A stretch of DNA of 64,000 nt from positions 124,001 through 188,000 of the forward strand of contig CAVPPH010000003.1 of the NCBI GenBank assembly GCA_963707275.1, read 5' to 3'. The stretch comes from JACKBK01 sp963707275 (GTDB lineage Bacteria > Chloroflexota > Anaerolineae > JAAEKA01). The notes under the pieces were generated by a model that made no database searches, was not told where the DNA came from, and saw nothing but the letters and a program-made list of their open reading frames with translations. A program made the translations under genes and the position numbers. Shown here piece after piece: positions 28,471-37,313 of the stretch; positions within the stretch are counted from its first letter, which is position 1; every line of letters begins with the position of its first letter.

Positions 28471-29148
28471 TTACTTGTCTTGTTGGTCGAACCGTTGGAC
28501 GCGCCGTTGGATATCATGCAAAGTAGCGCGCAACTCTCGCATGTCTGAGTCACTGAGATGCTGCATCAATTCATCCAGAAGCGGCTCAACCGGTGGGCGG
28601 TAGGCTTGCAGCAACGTAGCGATGTCGTTTTCATACAAGCCGACCCGCGCGAAGTTGCCTCGCCGGTAGAGCGAAGGCAGAGCATACAGCTAAAGCAATA
28701 GCAGCCCTTCCACGGTGGCAGTCGGGATCGCGTTCTCGACAAACTCGCGTTCGTTGGTGTAACGCTGGTGCACGGCGTCGAACAATCGATTGCTGGTAAG
28801 CAGGAATGCGATTCGCAGGTCACGATACCGGCCGCGCGCAATATCGGCATCCTGACTGGTGATCTCAATCTCCGGCAGCTTCTTGATTGCAGGAAGACTG
28901 ACGATCAGATCGATGTGCTCTGTATTGCGTCCTTCGACATAGCTGAGCATAGCGATTCCGCCGACCAGCACATGATCGACCTGGCGTTCGTCAAGCAGTG
29001 CGAACAAGTCCTGAACGCTGTGCAAGAGCAATTCGACTTCCATCGATGACTCCCGTGGGAGTTTGGGGTCAAAAAGTATCGCGTTGCCAATCACGCTGCC
29101 GATGTTGATCGACCTGCTGTTGATCGGGGCGAGCGTTGCTGTTGCCAT
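28471..29148 (-). pseudogene. Nucleotidyltransferase-like (AbiEii-type) gene with in-frame stop
   Basis: The N-terminal part contains HSVQDLFALLDERQVDHVLV followed by GGIAMLSYVEGRNTEHIDLI, a minimal nucleotidyltransferase core of the kind found in AbiEii-like and other toxin-type proteins. It stops at an amber codon (28690-28692) right after TVEGLLLL. The same frame then continues with LYALPSLYRRGNFARVGLYE and a helical tail to 28471. A lysine codon AAG changed to TAG would explain it. Unlike the other broken genes here, this is a substitution, so it may be a true pseudogene. Alternative starts are 29208 and 29043 (GGGAG upstream). Confidence 0.65.
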
Positions 29149-29237
29149 GGTTCCTTCCAATCGGGCGTCTTGCACGGCTAGTGTACCACAGGAGAGAGGC
29201 AGGGCCAAGCATCTGAGCGCGCCGGGTCATAGCCGAC

Positions 29238-29266
29238 CTGACACGGGACGCCATCTCTGCTATAAT
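29238..29266 (+). promoter_or_regulatory. Promoter of the SLC13-type transporter
   Basis: CTGACA at 29238-29243 and a perfect TATAAT at 29261-29266 are 17 bases apart; the leader to the ATG at 29304 is about 31 bases. Confidence 0.65.
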
Positions 29267-29303
29267 CGCCCTGCCTCGAACGATCTATCGTACCGCCAGC
29301 ATC

Positions 29304-31655
29304 ATGACCCTTGAAATCCTTGCAACATTCGCCATACTCGCCGTCGCGGTCATCCTCTTCGTAACCAACCGGGTGCGCATGGATCTGGTCGCGCTGTTGG
29401 TATTGGGCGCGCTGGCTTTGACCGGCCTGCTGACGCCGGCTGAAGCGCTGGCAGGCTTTGCCAACCCGGCGGTGGTGACGGTGTGGGCGGTGTTCATCCT
29501 CGGCGCGGGGCTGGCGCTGACCGGCGTTGCCAACCAGGTGGGTTCCCAAATACTGCGCCTTGCCGGAACCGACGAGCGCCGGCTGATCGTGGTGATCATG
29601 CTGTCGGCCGGCATCCTCTCCGGGTTCATGAACAGCATCGGCGTGGTGGTGCTGCTGCTGCCGGTGGTTATGGACATCTCCCGCAAGGCCAGCATCGCGC
29701 CCTCGCGGCTGCTGCTGCCGCTGGCCTCAGGCGCGCTGCTGGGCGGGCTGACCACGCTGATCGGCACACCGCCCAACGTGATTGTCAGCGAGGCGCTGCG
29801 CGAGGAAGGGTACGCGCCCTTTGGCTTCTTCGCATTTACGCCAGTCGGGCTGACCGTGCTGCTGACCGGGGCGCTTTATATGATCGTGGTCGGCCGGCGG
29901 ATGCTGCCGGTGCGCAACATGTCCGACAGCGCTCGCGGACCGGCTAACAGCGAAGATCTGAAACGACTCTACGGATTGGACGAGGGAGTCGCCGTCGTGC
30001 GGCTGGAACCTGGCTCCGCGTTCGTCGGCGTGACGCTGGCCCAGAGCCGGCTGCGGGACCTGCTGGGCGGCAACGTGCTTGGTATTCTGCGCAACGGCCA
30101 GACCCGGCTGGCGCCGCTGCCGTCCGAGGTGTTACAGGCGGGCGACCGTCTCATCATTCAGGGTGCTCACGAGCAGCTGGTCGGAATCAATGGCCATCCT
30201 TTCGTGCTGCCAGCCGAGCAGCCGCCGGACGTGGAAGAGATCGCGGTCGCCGAAGTCGTAATCAGCGAGCTACAGGTCATGGAGGGATCGCCGCTGGCCG
30301 GGCAGACGCTGGCCGAGCTGGCGTTTCGCGCCCGCTTCGGCGTCAACGTGCTGGCCTTTCGCCAGAACGGCCAGTTGATCCGCGACGGGCTACCGCGCCA
30401 CATCGTACGCGCCGGCGACATGCTGCTGGTGCAAGGAACCAGGGAGCGGACCGAATCGCTGGCCGTGGAAGCGGCCCTGCGCATCCTCTCCACCGAAACC
30501 GCGGTCGCGCACCAGTTGGACGACCGGCTGATGGCGCTGCGCATCCCGGAAGGGTCGGCGCTGAGCGGCAAGACCCTGGTAGACAGCCGGCTGGGCTTCG
30601 CCTTCGACCTGGTGGTGCTGGGCTTCGTGCGCGATGGCGTCACGCGGCTGTTGCCGCCGCCCGATGAGGTGCTACAGGCCGGCGACACTCTGCTGGTCGA
30701 AGCCAGCGCCGAGGAGTTGCGTTTGATGCAGGGCTTGCAGGGTCTGGAGCTGGACCGGGACGGCCCCGTCCTTTCCGCAGCCAGGGCGCTGGAGTCGGCG
30801 GACGTGGGACTGGCCGAGGTGGTGCTGGCGCCGCATACACCGCTCGCGGGCCAGACCTTGCGCAGCCTGAACTTTCGCGAGAAGTATGGCCTGACCGTCC
30901 TGGCCATCTGGCGCGCGGGCACCGCCTACCGCGACCGCCTGGGAGACATCCCGCTGAAATTCGGCGACGCGCTGCTGGTGCATGGCTCCCGCCGCCAGTT
31001 GCAGGTGCTGGGCAGCGAGCTTGACTTCGTGGTGCTGAGGCAGGACGCCCAGACCCCGCCCCGGCTGAGCAAGATGCCGATCGCGCTGGCAGTCATGGGG
31101 ATCGTGCTCCTGCCGGTGATGTTGGGGTGGATGCCGATCGCGATCATGGCTGTGGTAGGCGCGGCGCTGATGGTGCTGACCGGCTGCCTGAGCATGGACG
31201 AAGCCTATCGGGCCATCGAGTGGCGGGCAGTCTTCCTGATCGCCGGCATGTTGGCGCTGGGAACTGCGCTGGACCAGACCGGCGCGGCGCAACTGGTGGC
31301 CAACGCAATCGTCAGCTTGTCAGGCGACGCCGGGCCAACGGCGGTCTCGGCCAGCTTCTACGTGTTGGCCATGCTCTCTACCCAGGTGATGCCGACCCAG
31401 GCAGTGGCAGCGTTGCAAGCGCCTATCGTAGTGCGCACCGCCGCCGACTTGAACGTCTCTCCCTATCCGATGATGATGATCCTGGCGATCGCCATTGCCG
31501 CCAGCGCGCTGAATCCGGTCGCCCATGCCGCCAATGTGCTGATCATGGGGCCGGGCGGCTACCAGTTCCGTGACTTTCTCAAGCTTGGCCTTCCCCTGGC
31601 GCTGCTGATCATGCTGGTCAGTCTGGTGCTGGTTCCCCTGCTGTGGCCGTATTGA
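29304..31655 (+). CDS. SLC13/DASS-type anion transporter with four RCK_C domains
   Basis: The 783-residue membrane protein has transporter halves at both ends (about 1-205 and 595-783). Each half carries the family hairpin: ILSGFMNSIGVVVLLLPVVM with TTLIGTPPNVIVSE in the first, and IAIAASALNPVAHAANVLIM in the second. Between them lie four RCK_C/TrkA_C domains, recognisable by VxLxxGSxxxGxTL openings and QAGDxLLVxG closings, at about 225-295, 315-385, 400-470 and 495-565. Such domains bind nucleotides or ions and gate transport. Relatives often carry two; four is notable. The substrate may be sulfate, dicarboxylate or another anion. Confidence 0.88.
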   Translation: MTLEILATFAILAVAVILFVTNRVRMDLVALLVLGALALTGLLTPAEALAGFANPAVVTVWAVFILGAGLALTGVANQVGSQILRLAGTDERRLIVVIMLSAGILSGFMNSIGVVVLLLPVVMDISRKASIAPSRLLLPLASGALLGGLTTLIGTPPNVIVSEALREEGYAPFGFFAFTPVGLTVLLTGALYMIVVGRRMLPVRNMSDSARGPANSEDLKRLYGLDEGVAVVRLEPGSAFVGVTLAQSRLRDLLGGNVLGILRNGQTRLAPLPSEVLQAGDRLIIQGAHEQLVGINGHPFVLPAEQPPDVEEIAVAEVVISELQVMEGSPLAGQTLAELAFRARFGVNVLAFRQNGQLIRDGLPRHIVRAGDMLLVQGTRERTESLAVEAALRILSTETAVAHQLDDRLMALRIPEGSALSGKTLVDSRLGFAFDLVVLGFVRDGVTRLLPPPDEVLQAGDTLLVEASAEELRLMQGLQGLELDRDGPVLSAARALESADVGLAEVVLAPHTPLAGQTLRSLNFREKYGLTVLAIWRAGTAYRDRLGDIPLKFGDALLVHGSRRQLQVLGSELDFVVLRQDAQTPPRLSKMPIALAVMGIVLLPVMLGWMPIAIMAVVGAALMVLTGCLSMDEAYRAIEWRAVFLIAGMLALGTALDQTGAAQLVANAIVSLSGDAGPTAVSASFYVLAMLSTQVMPTQAVAALQAPIVVRTAADLNVSPYPMMMILAIAIAASALNPVAHAANVLIMGPGGYQFRDFLKLGLPLALLIMLVSLVLVPLLWPY

Positions 31656-32280
31656 GCACGGCGCGCATTCGCTCCAGCAGCGCATCCAGCGGCAGCAGCT
31701 CGCGCAGGCTGAAGTGGTAGTTGACGGTCACGCCGCGGTGTTCGCCGTCCACGTAGTCGCTGTCGGTCGATGCACGGCGAAAGGTACGGGCGTCGCGATA
31801 GTGGTTGCCGATCTCGATCAGCGCCTCAATGTTCTGTCCCCAGTAGCCTTCGCCCAAACAGGGCCGCCGCACGCGCCAGATGATGAAGGTCGGGATATGA
31901 TTCTCGCGGTGCTGCGCGGCGTAGCGTCTGATGTCACTCAGGTTCAGCGCGACCGTCTCGTAGGGCCGCAAATCTGCGTCGGGTAACAACCGCTCGATGG
32001 CCATGAACGCGCGTCCCTGCGCCTTGACCTCGACCCGCGCCAGCACGCGATCGCCGCGGATCAGCGCCAGGTCGGGCAGGCCATGCCGCCGCGCCGGCGC
32101 CGTGTAGACATCCACGTCCAGCGCCATCCACAGGTGCTCGGCCAGCCAGCCTTCCGCCTCCTCCGACGCGGCCACATCATCATCGAAGATGTACGCGCTC
32201 TTGGAGCGACCGTCGCAACGCGTCGGACACGCGTTGCACTCGAAGCGCGGGCTGTAGGTGAGATCAATCGATGTCGCCAC
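31618..32280 (-). CDS. PD-(D/E)XK nuclease-like protein with N-terminal cysteines
   Basis: The 220-residue protein is not assigned to a named family. It begins with a cysteine cluster (FECNACPTRCDG), which could bind a metal or Fe-S cluster. Residues about 68-90 read LPDLALIRGDRVLARVEVKA, matching a PD...ExK nuclease core. The C-terminal half has TFIIWRVRRPCLGEGYWG and a tail of mixed charge. It is the last gene of the glutaredoxin-AcnX-TumAE operon, 20 bases after the toxin gene, and overlaps the transporter gene tail to tail by 38 bases. A nuclease role is inference. Confidence 0.55.
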   Translation of the reverse strand: MATSIDLTYSPRFECNACPTRCDGRSKSAYIFDDDVAASEEAEGWLAEHLWMALDVDVYTAPARRHGLPDLALIRGDRVLARVEVKAQGRAFMAIERLLPDADLRPYETVALNLSDIRRYAAQHRENHIPTFIIWRVRRPCLGEGYWGQNIEALIEIGNHYRDARTFRRASTDSDYVDGEHRGVTVNYHFSLRELLPLDALLERMRAVLNTATAGEPAPD

Positions 32281-32300
32281 GACTCCGGGAGTCCTCCGGA

Positions 32301-32667
32301 TCAGGCAGCCAAATGTCTAACAAACGCAAGGACCTCCCGTAGGGCGAGTTCGGGATTCGTACTGTAACACACTCTCACGGACGATTGATTCGTCACCATC
32401 GTGAAAATGGGCAGGAAACGTGCTGATCTGACGGTAATGGGGGGCGTTGTCCCAACGATACATTTCCCCCGTTTGACTGCGTCTTTCCCAATGATATGCA
32501 TAGTCACCATCACTCGAAAGCCAGATGTCGATGAAAGATCCTTCAACCAGCGCCAGCCTTAGCTTGTTGGGACTGGCAGACGTTCCACCGACGAATGTAG
32601 TCTCCGCCACGATGTCGGCATATTCAGTTACTGCAATGCTCGCCAGAGCCCGGTAAGTCGCTAACAT
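32301..32667 (-). CDS. tumE: TumE-type (DUF6516) toxin, frameshifted near the C-terminus
   Basis: The approximately 121-residue protein shows the DUF6516/TumE pattern: KLRLALVEGSFIDIWLSSDG, YAYHWERRSQTGEMYRWDNA, then PHYRQISTFPAHFHDGDE. The normal C-terminal helix NPELALREVLAFVRHLAA is in the neighbouring frame; one extra base near 32365 separates them. TumE is the toxin of a type II pair whose mechanism is poorly known. It starts 3 bases after the antitoxin stop. Confidence 0.7.
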
Positions 32668-32670
32668 GGC

Positions 32671-32952
32671 TTACTCCCGCTCTGCCATTCGCCGCAGGCT
32701 GGCGCAATGAGCCTCCTTGTTCTTCCAAACGATGTAATCTTCCCAAGCAGGATGTTCCCGAACCGTACCCAATTCGATCGCGTTAAGCAATGCTTCTTTT
32801 GTGAACACGTCGTACCGTTCGCGAATCACTGCGATCTCTTGCTCAGCCAGACGCAATTCTTTCTCGATCAGCGCCAGCATTCCCTTACGAAAGACCGCGG
32901 GTTCTGGCATCTCCATAAGGCTGCTCATTTCAGCAGTGAGTGTTGTTCCCAT
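32671..32952 (-). CDS. tumA: TumA-type antitoxin
   Basis: The 93-residue protein is mostly helical (MLALIEKELRLAEQEIAVIR, then ERYDVFTKEALLNAIELGTV, then HPAWEDYIVWKN). This layout is typical of the small protein encoded directly before DUF6516 toxins. It should bind the toxin; no separate DNA-binding domain is apparent. It lies 23 bases after the aconitase X gene and appears co-transcribed. Confidence 0.65.
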   Translation of the reverse strand: MGTTLTAEMSSLMEMPEPAVFRKGMLALIEKELRLAEQEIAVIRERYDVFTKEALLNAIELGTVREHPAWEDYIVWKNKEAHCASLRRMAERE

Positions 32953-32975
32953 CGTAGTTTACCTCATTACCTCGA

Positions 32976-34244
32976 CTAGACGTTCCAAACGCCCGTCAGC
33001 GCGGCGTCGATGCATTGCTCCAGGCTGCCGTAGCGCATTTTGACCTTGCTGTGAGCCGGCGCATAGCAGGCCATCTTGCCAGCATTGGTGGCCATGCTGG
33101 TGATGCCGATGCTGCGCACAGGCGCCACGACCGCGCAGGTGTCGGCCACGACCTGCCCGCCGGCCGCTTCGATGGTCTGCACCCAGCCGGTCTCCCGTGC
33201 ACGGTCGCGGGTGATGCGCGCCGTGGTCACCCAGAGCTGCGTCGCCAAGTGCCGTCCCGCCAGCGCGTCGGCGATCTGGCGAATTTCGTTCAGGCTGGCA
33301 TGCGGGCAACCGACCGTTACAAGGTCGATCCGGTGCAGCTCCGGGTCAGCGTCCATGATTTTGTAGGCCGGATCCAGACTGTCAACGACCATACGACGCG
33401 CGCCGGGCTTGATCAGCGTTTCGCCCAGATCACGCGCCTCAGGCGTGTAGCCGGCAACGTGGTAGAGCGTCACAGCGCCGTAGGCTGCAAGCCCCGCGCC
33501 CAGCGTCTTCAGCCGGTCGCCAGCGTCGCCGCCCTCCGTAACATCCTCCGGCAGCGGCGGCAGGTAGTCCGCCAGGTTTTCGAACCAGAGACAGGCGCTG
33601 CCGACCTGCTTGCCGACCACGTAGCTCAACGCCCCGAAGTCGGCCACCTCACGCAGCGGACAACGGACGTCGATGATCACATCGGCGCGGCGCTCTTCAT
33701 CCAGGTGATAGCCGTAACGCGGCGTGCGACCCACGATGGCAGCCGCCAGCGCGGACGGCCCGCCCTCGCGGTTGGTGCGCGCGCCCAGCACCGAGTTGGC
33801 AAAGGCGACGGCCGAGCTTTCCGCCCAAGCCAGATGATCGCCGCGCTGCGGCACGTAGTCGGGGAAGAGATAGGGCGTGCAGCTCATGGTCGGCGTCACG
33901 CCCATCTTGACAAACGCATCCACCGCGCTGATCTGCGGTTCGGCGAAGCTGGGGCTGATACCCATCTCCTGCCAGCGGTCCATCTCCATGCCGGCCGGGT
34001 TGAGGGTTGTCGGCACGCGCACCAGCGCGCCGGCGTCAGCCCACTCGTTGAGAAACTCGACCCCGGCGTCGCCCAGGTTCTTGTAGCTGACACCGGCGAT
34101 CTGCACGTGCGTTACCGGCACCAGATCCGGCGCGCCGTAGATACGCCCCAACGTCGCGACGATCTCCATCGCGCGCTGGACGCCGGGACCGGCATCGCCG
34201 TTGAGCATCGATTGTTCTTTGGAAGTCAGGTGTAGTCCGGTCAT
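32976..34244 (-). CDS. Aconitase X catalytic (large) subunit
   Basis: The 422-residue protein belongs to the AcnX/DUF521 family of Fe-S dehydratases. Typical segments are PVTHVQIAGVSYKNLGDAGV, TPTMSCTPYLFPDYVPQRGD, GARTNREGGPSALAAAIVGR followed by TPRYGYH, and SMATNAGKMACYAPAHSKVK near the end. Known members dehydrate cis-3-hydroxy-L-proline, or mevalonate 5-phosphate in archaea. Both need a small swivelling subunit (DUF126), which is neither fused here nor encoded nearby. The substrate is therefore open. It starts 3 bases after the glutaredoxin-like gene. Confidence 0.88.
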   Translation of the reverse strand: MTGLHLTSKEQSMLNGDAGPGVQRAMEIVATLGRIYGAPDLVPVTHVQIAGVSYKNLGDAGVEFLNEWADAGALVRVPTTLNPAGMEMDRWQEMGISPSFAEPQISAVDAFVKMGVTPTMSCTPYLFPDYVPQRGDHLAWAESSAVAFANSVLGARTNREGGPSALAAAIVGRTPRYGYHLDEERRADVIIDVRCPLREVADFGALSYVVGKQVGSACLWFENLADYLPPLPEDVTEGGDAGDRLKTLGAGLAAYGAVTLYHVAGYTPEARDLGETLIKPGARRMVVDSLDPAYKIMDADPELHRIDLVTVGCPHASLNEIRQIADALAGRHLATQLWVTTARITRDRARETGWVQTIEAAGGQVVADTCAVVAPVRSIGITSMATNAGKMACYAPAHSKVKMRYGSLEQCIDAALTGVWNV

Positions 34245-34247
34245 GAG

Positions 34248-34520
34248 TTACCCATCAACTAATTCAGCCAGCTTCGCCCGCAACACAGCCTCCGACGGCT
34301 CGGTCAGTGTGCTGCCGTCAGGAAAGAGGATCGTGGGCGAGCTGCGGAAGCCGTTGTTGACTTGCTCCATCCAGCGGGCTGCTTCCTGGTTCTGGCGGAT
34401 GTCCACGAAGTCGTAGTCGATCTGTGATTCGTCCAGCACGCGGCGGGCCCGTCGCGTATCACCACAATAGGGCGTCGCGTAAACAGTGATACGTGCAGGC
34501 ACATTCCCGTCTTCGTTCAT
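34248..34520 (-). CDS. Glutaredoxin-like (mycoredoxin-type) protein
   Basis: The 90-residue thioredoxin-fold protein starts ARITVYATPYCGDTRRARRV. The active site has one cysteine, Cys19, with Thr22 where the second would be, so it is monothiol. The cis-proline segment SSPTILFPDGSTLTEPS is present. It could reduce mixed disulfides or serve the Fe-S enzyme encoded just downstream. The ATG at 34520 is chosen on domain start; the frame is open to 34619 without coding character. Confidence 0.85.
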   Translation of the reverse strand: MNEDGNVPARITVYATPYCGDTRRARRVLDESQIDYDFVDIRQNQEAARWMEQVNNGFRSSPTILFPDGSTLTEPSEAVLRAKLAELVDG

Positions 34521-34630
34521 ACTTTGCCAGAGCCTCGTTTCAGATCTCCCCTGAATTGTATGGTAGAATGAACGGCGAGGCAAACTGGATACAAGTGGCA
34601 GGTTGCAACTTCCAAACAACGAGGTTTTCC

Positions 34631-35912
34631 ATGCACGACGCAGTGATTATCGACGCAGTTCGCACACCGGTTGGACGCCACGGCGGCGCGCTGGCCGGCG
34701 TCCGTCCCGACGACATGGCAGCGCTGGTCATCCGCGAGGTCGTCCGCCGCAGCGGCATCGACCCGGCGCTGGTGGAAGAGGTCTATCTCGGCTGCGCCAA
34801 TCAGGCCGGCGAGGACAACCGCAACGTAGCCCGCATGGCGACGCTGCTGGCCGGCCTGCCGCAAAGCGTGGCCGCGGTGACGTTCAACCGGCTCTGCGCG
34901 TCGGGTCTGAACGCGATCAACCAGGCCGCGCGTGCCATCAAGGCAGGCGAGGGCGATGTCTTCATCGCCGGCGGCGTCGAGTTCTATGAGTTGCTCGCCG
35001 TATGCACTACCCAAAGCTGAGCGCGGCTATCCCTGGGGCAACCTCACCGCATACGACACGACTCTGGGCTGGCGTTTCCCCAATCCGCAACTTGCGACGC
35101 TCTTCCCGCTGGAACAGATGGGCGAGACGGCCGAAAATATCTACGAGCTGAGTTGCGACGCGGCAGGTACGCTGGCCGGCGGCCCCATCAGCCGCGCAGA
35201 ACAGGACGCCTTCGCGCTTGAGAGCCAACGGAAGGCAGTGGAGGCAATCCGCGACGGCCGATTCCGCGACGAGATCGTGCCGGTGGAAATTCTCCAACGC
35301 AAAGGACCGGCGGTGGTCGTCGATACCGATGAACATCCGCGCTACCGGCGCAATGCTGTCGGGGAGGTTGAACTGGACACCAACCTGGAGCAGTTAGCCA
35401 AGTTGCGACCGGCCTTCCGCAAGGACGGCACGGTCACGGCGGGCAATTCCAGCGGCATCAACGACGGCGCTGCGGCCTTGCTGCTGACGTCAGCTGACAA
35501 GGCGCGTGAGTTGGATTTGCAGCCGCTGGCGCGTGTGGTTGCTTCCGCGGCAGCGGGCGTCGATCCGCGTACTATGGGGTTGGGGCCGGTCCCGGCAACC
35601 CGCAAAGCGCTGGCGCGGGCCGGCCTTACTATAGATGACATCGGTCTGGTCGAGATCAATGAGGCGTTTGCTGTCCAGTCGCTGGCCTGCATGCGCGAGC
35701 TGGGCATGGATGCCGCGATCACCAACGTCAACGGCGGCGCGATCGTGCTGGGACATCCGCTGGGCTGCTCCGGCGCGCGGCTGGTGACGACTCTGGTCCA
35801 CGAGATGAAACGGCGCAACGCATCCGGCAAGCCGGTGCGCTACGGCTTGGCGACTCTTTGTGTCGGCGTCGGACAAGGTGAGGCAACCATCGTGGAGTGG
35901 ATCGGGGGGTAG
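34631..35912 (+). CDS. Acetyl-CoA acetyltransferase (thiolase), one frameshift
   Basis: The approximately 426-residue thiolase condenses or cleaves 3-ketoacyl-CoA. The nucleophile is in NRLCASGLNAINQAARAI, the catalytic histidine in GGAIVLGHPLGCSGARLV, and the acid-base cysteine in LATLCVGVGQGEA; NEAFA is also conserved. The frame breaks near 34982-34985, where GAGTTCTATG should read GAGTCTATG (ESMS), so one T is extra. TAGAAT at 34564-34569 may be the -10 box. It would fit a branched-chain or fatty acid pathway with the CoA-mutase and CoA-transferase genes of the window. Confidence 0.92.
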
Positions 35913-35992
35913 CCTGCCCTCATTTGATCCACCGGCGAGATCGATCTGTGTGAAAGCGCCGTCGGGCAGTTGCCTGGCGGCGCTGTTTTCGT

Positions 35993-36880
35993 TTAGCTGC
36001 TGACAGCAGTCTCAGCCAGGGCAATCGCGCCCAGCACGCCAGCGCGGCTGCCGAGTCCAGGCGACACGATGAAGCTGTCGATCTGTTCGAGGATTTCCGG
36101 CGCCTGGACATAGCCGTTCAACAGGTTCTGCACCTCGCGGCGTACCAGGGGGAAGAGCAGCGGCACGTTCATCACGCCGCCGCCCAGGATGATACGCTGT
36201 GGCGACACCGTGCAGATCAGGTTCGCCAGCGCCAGCGCGAGGTAGCGGGCCTGCAGCGGCCAGGCCGGGTGGTCGTCAGGTAACGTCTGCGCGGGCTGGC
36301 CCCAGCGCGCCTGAATGGCCGGGCCGGCTGCCATGCCTTCCAGGCAGTCGCCATGGTACGGGCAGATGCCGGGAAACGGGTCGGCATCCCAGTCGTGGGG
36401 AAGCCGCATGTGCCCCATCTCAGGGTGGATCAGCCCGTGCATCAGACTGCTGCCCAGCATGCCGCCGCCGCCGATTCCGGTACCGATGGTCAGGTATAGG
36501 AACGTATCCAGCCCCTGCGCGGCGCCCCAGCGGTGCTCGCCCAGCGCTGCCCCGTTGACGTCGGTGTCGAAGCCGACTGGAACGCCTAATGCCCGACTGA
36601 TCCTGCCTGCCAGATCGGTCTGCGCCCAACCAGGCTTCGGCGTCGTGGTGATGGTGCCATAGGTTGACGACGCGCGGTTGAGGTCCACCGGCCCGAATGC
36701 GGCGATGCCAATGGCTGCCAGCTCTGCCTGATGTGACTGGAAGAACCCGATGGCGCGGGCCATGGTCTTGTCAGGTGTGGTGGTCGGGAACTGCATTTCG
36801 GCGCGCAGGTCGTCCGGACCAGTACCCACCGCACACACAAACTTCGTACCACCGGCTTCGATACCGCCAAAAAATGACAT
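35993..36880 (-). CDS. ROK-family fructokinase
   Basis: The 295-residue sugar kinase begins GGIEAGGTKFVCAVG (phosphate-1 loop) and has AAFGPVDLNR, DTDVNGAALGEHRWGAA and LTIGTGIGGGG. The zinc-binding segment HPEMGHMRLPHD followed by CPYHGDCLEG is of the fructokinase/ScrK-GmuE type, not the NagC CxCGxxGC type. It should phosphorylate fructose (or mannose) with ATP. It stands alone, convergent with the thiolase. Confidence 0.88.
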   Translation of the reverse strand: MSFFGGIEAGGTKFVCAVGTGPDDLRAEMQFPTTTPDKTMARAIGFFQSHQAELAAIGIAAFGPVDLNRASSTYGTITTTPKPGWAQTDLAGRISRALGVPVGFDTDVNGAALGEHRWGAAQGLDTFLYLTIGTGIGGGGMLGSSLMHGLIHPEMGHMRLPHDWDADPFPGICPYHGDCLEGMAAGPAIQARWGQPAQTLPDDHPAWPLQARYLALALANLICTVSPQRIILGGGVMNVPLLFPLVRREVQNLLNGYVQAPEILEQIDSFIVSPGLGSRAGVLGAIALAETAVSS

Positions 36881-37172
36881 TCGAGCATTGCTCCTGTGAG
36901 ATGAGTTGCACAGGCTATTCTACCAGATCGACACATGCCGCCAAATATCCGGCGACTTGAGTTGACATTCTTGGCCAGACAATCGGACTGAGATATGCCA
37001 ATTCATACATCTGATCGGGCAATAGTATGGTATACTTTCCTCGTTCTCTGCAAAGCAACGGTCACTTCCACCCCGGATCGCAACTTCTATCTTCCGGACG
37101 TGTTGAATCCCCCGGTTAGAGCATCACCGAAGAGTCTAGGCACGGCCAGTTTGTCCATGCTGACACTTCGGC

Positions 37173-37269
37173 AGGCTTCGGACGTCCCCGCATACAAACG
37201 GAGCGCTGCCAATCGATGCGGTGTTTCGAGTCGTCCTGACAGGGTACCGTCTGCCGACCTCCGAAGCCT
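37173..37269. other. Structured element in a 433-base gene-free stretch (possible ncRNA or leader)
   Basis: AGGCTTCGGA (37173-37182) and TCCGAAGCCT (37260-37269) are perfect 10-base inverted arms. Inside, CCGCAT and ATGCGG pair as a second stem. CGGCAG at 37169 and CTGCCG at 37251 could form a third, crossing pairing. The stretch 36881-37313 holds no convincing gene. It ends 44 bases before the flavoprotein gene. It matches no RNA family I recognise; I checked for tRNA, tmRNA, RNase P and 6S hallmarks by eye. Confidence 0.35.
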
Positions 37270-37313
37270 TCTTGTAGTGTCATGACGAGTATTGTCAAGG
37301 TAAGAGGAAAACA

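Noticed and set aside
33015..34235. 406-codon plus-strand open frame opposite aconitase X
   Set aside because: Same kind of shadow; the opposite strand encodes a complete conserved enzyme.
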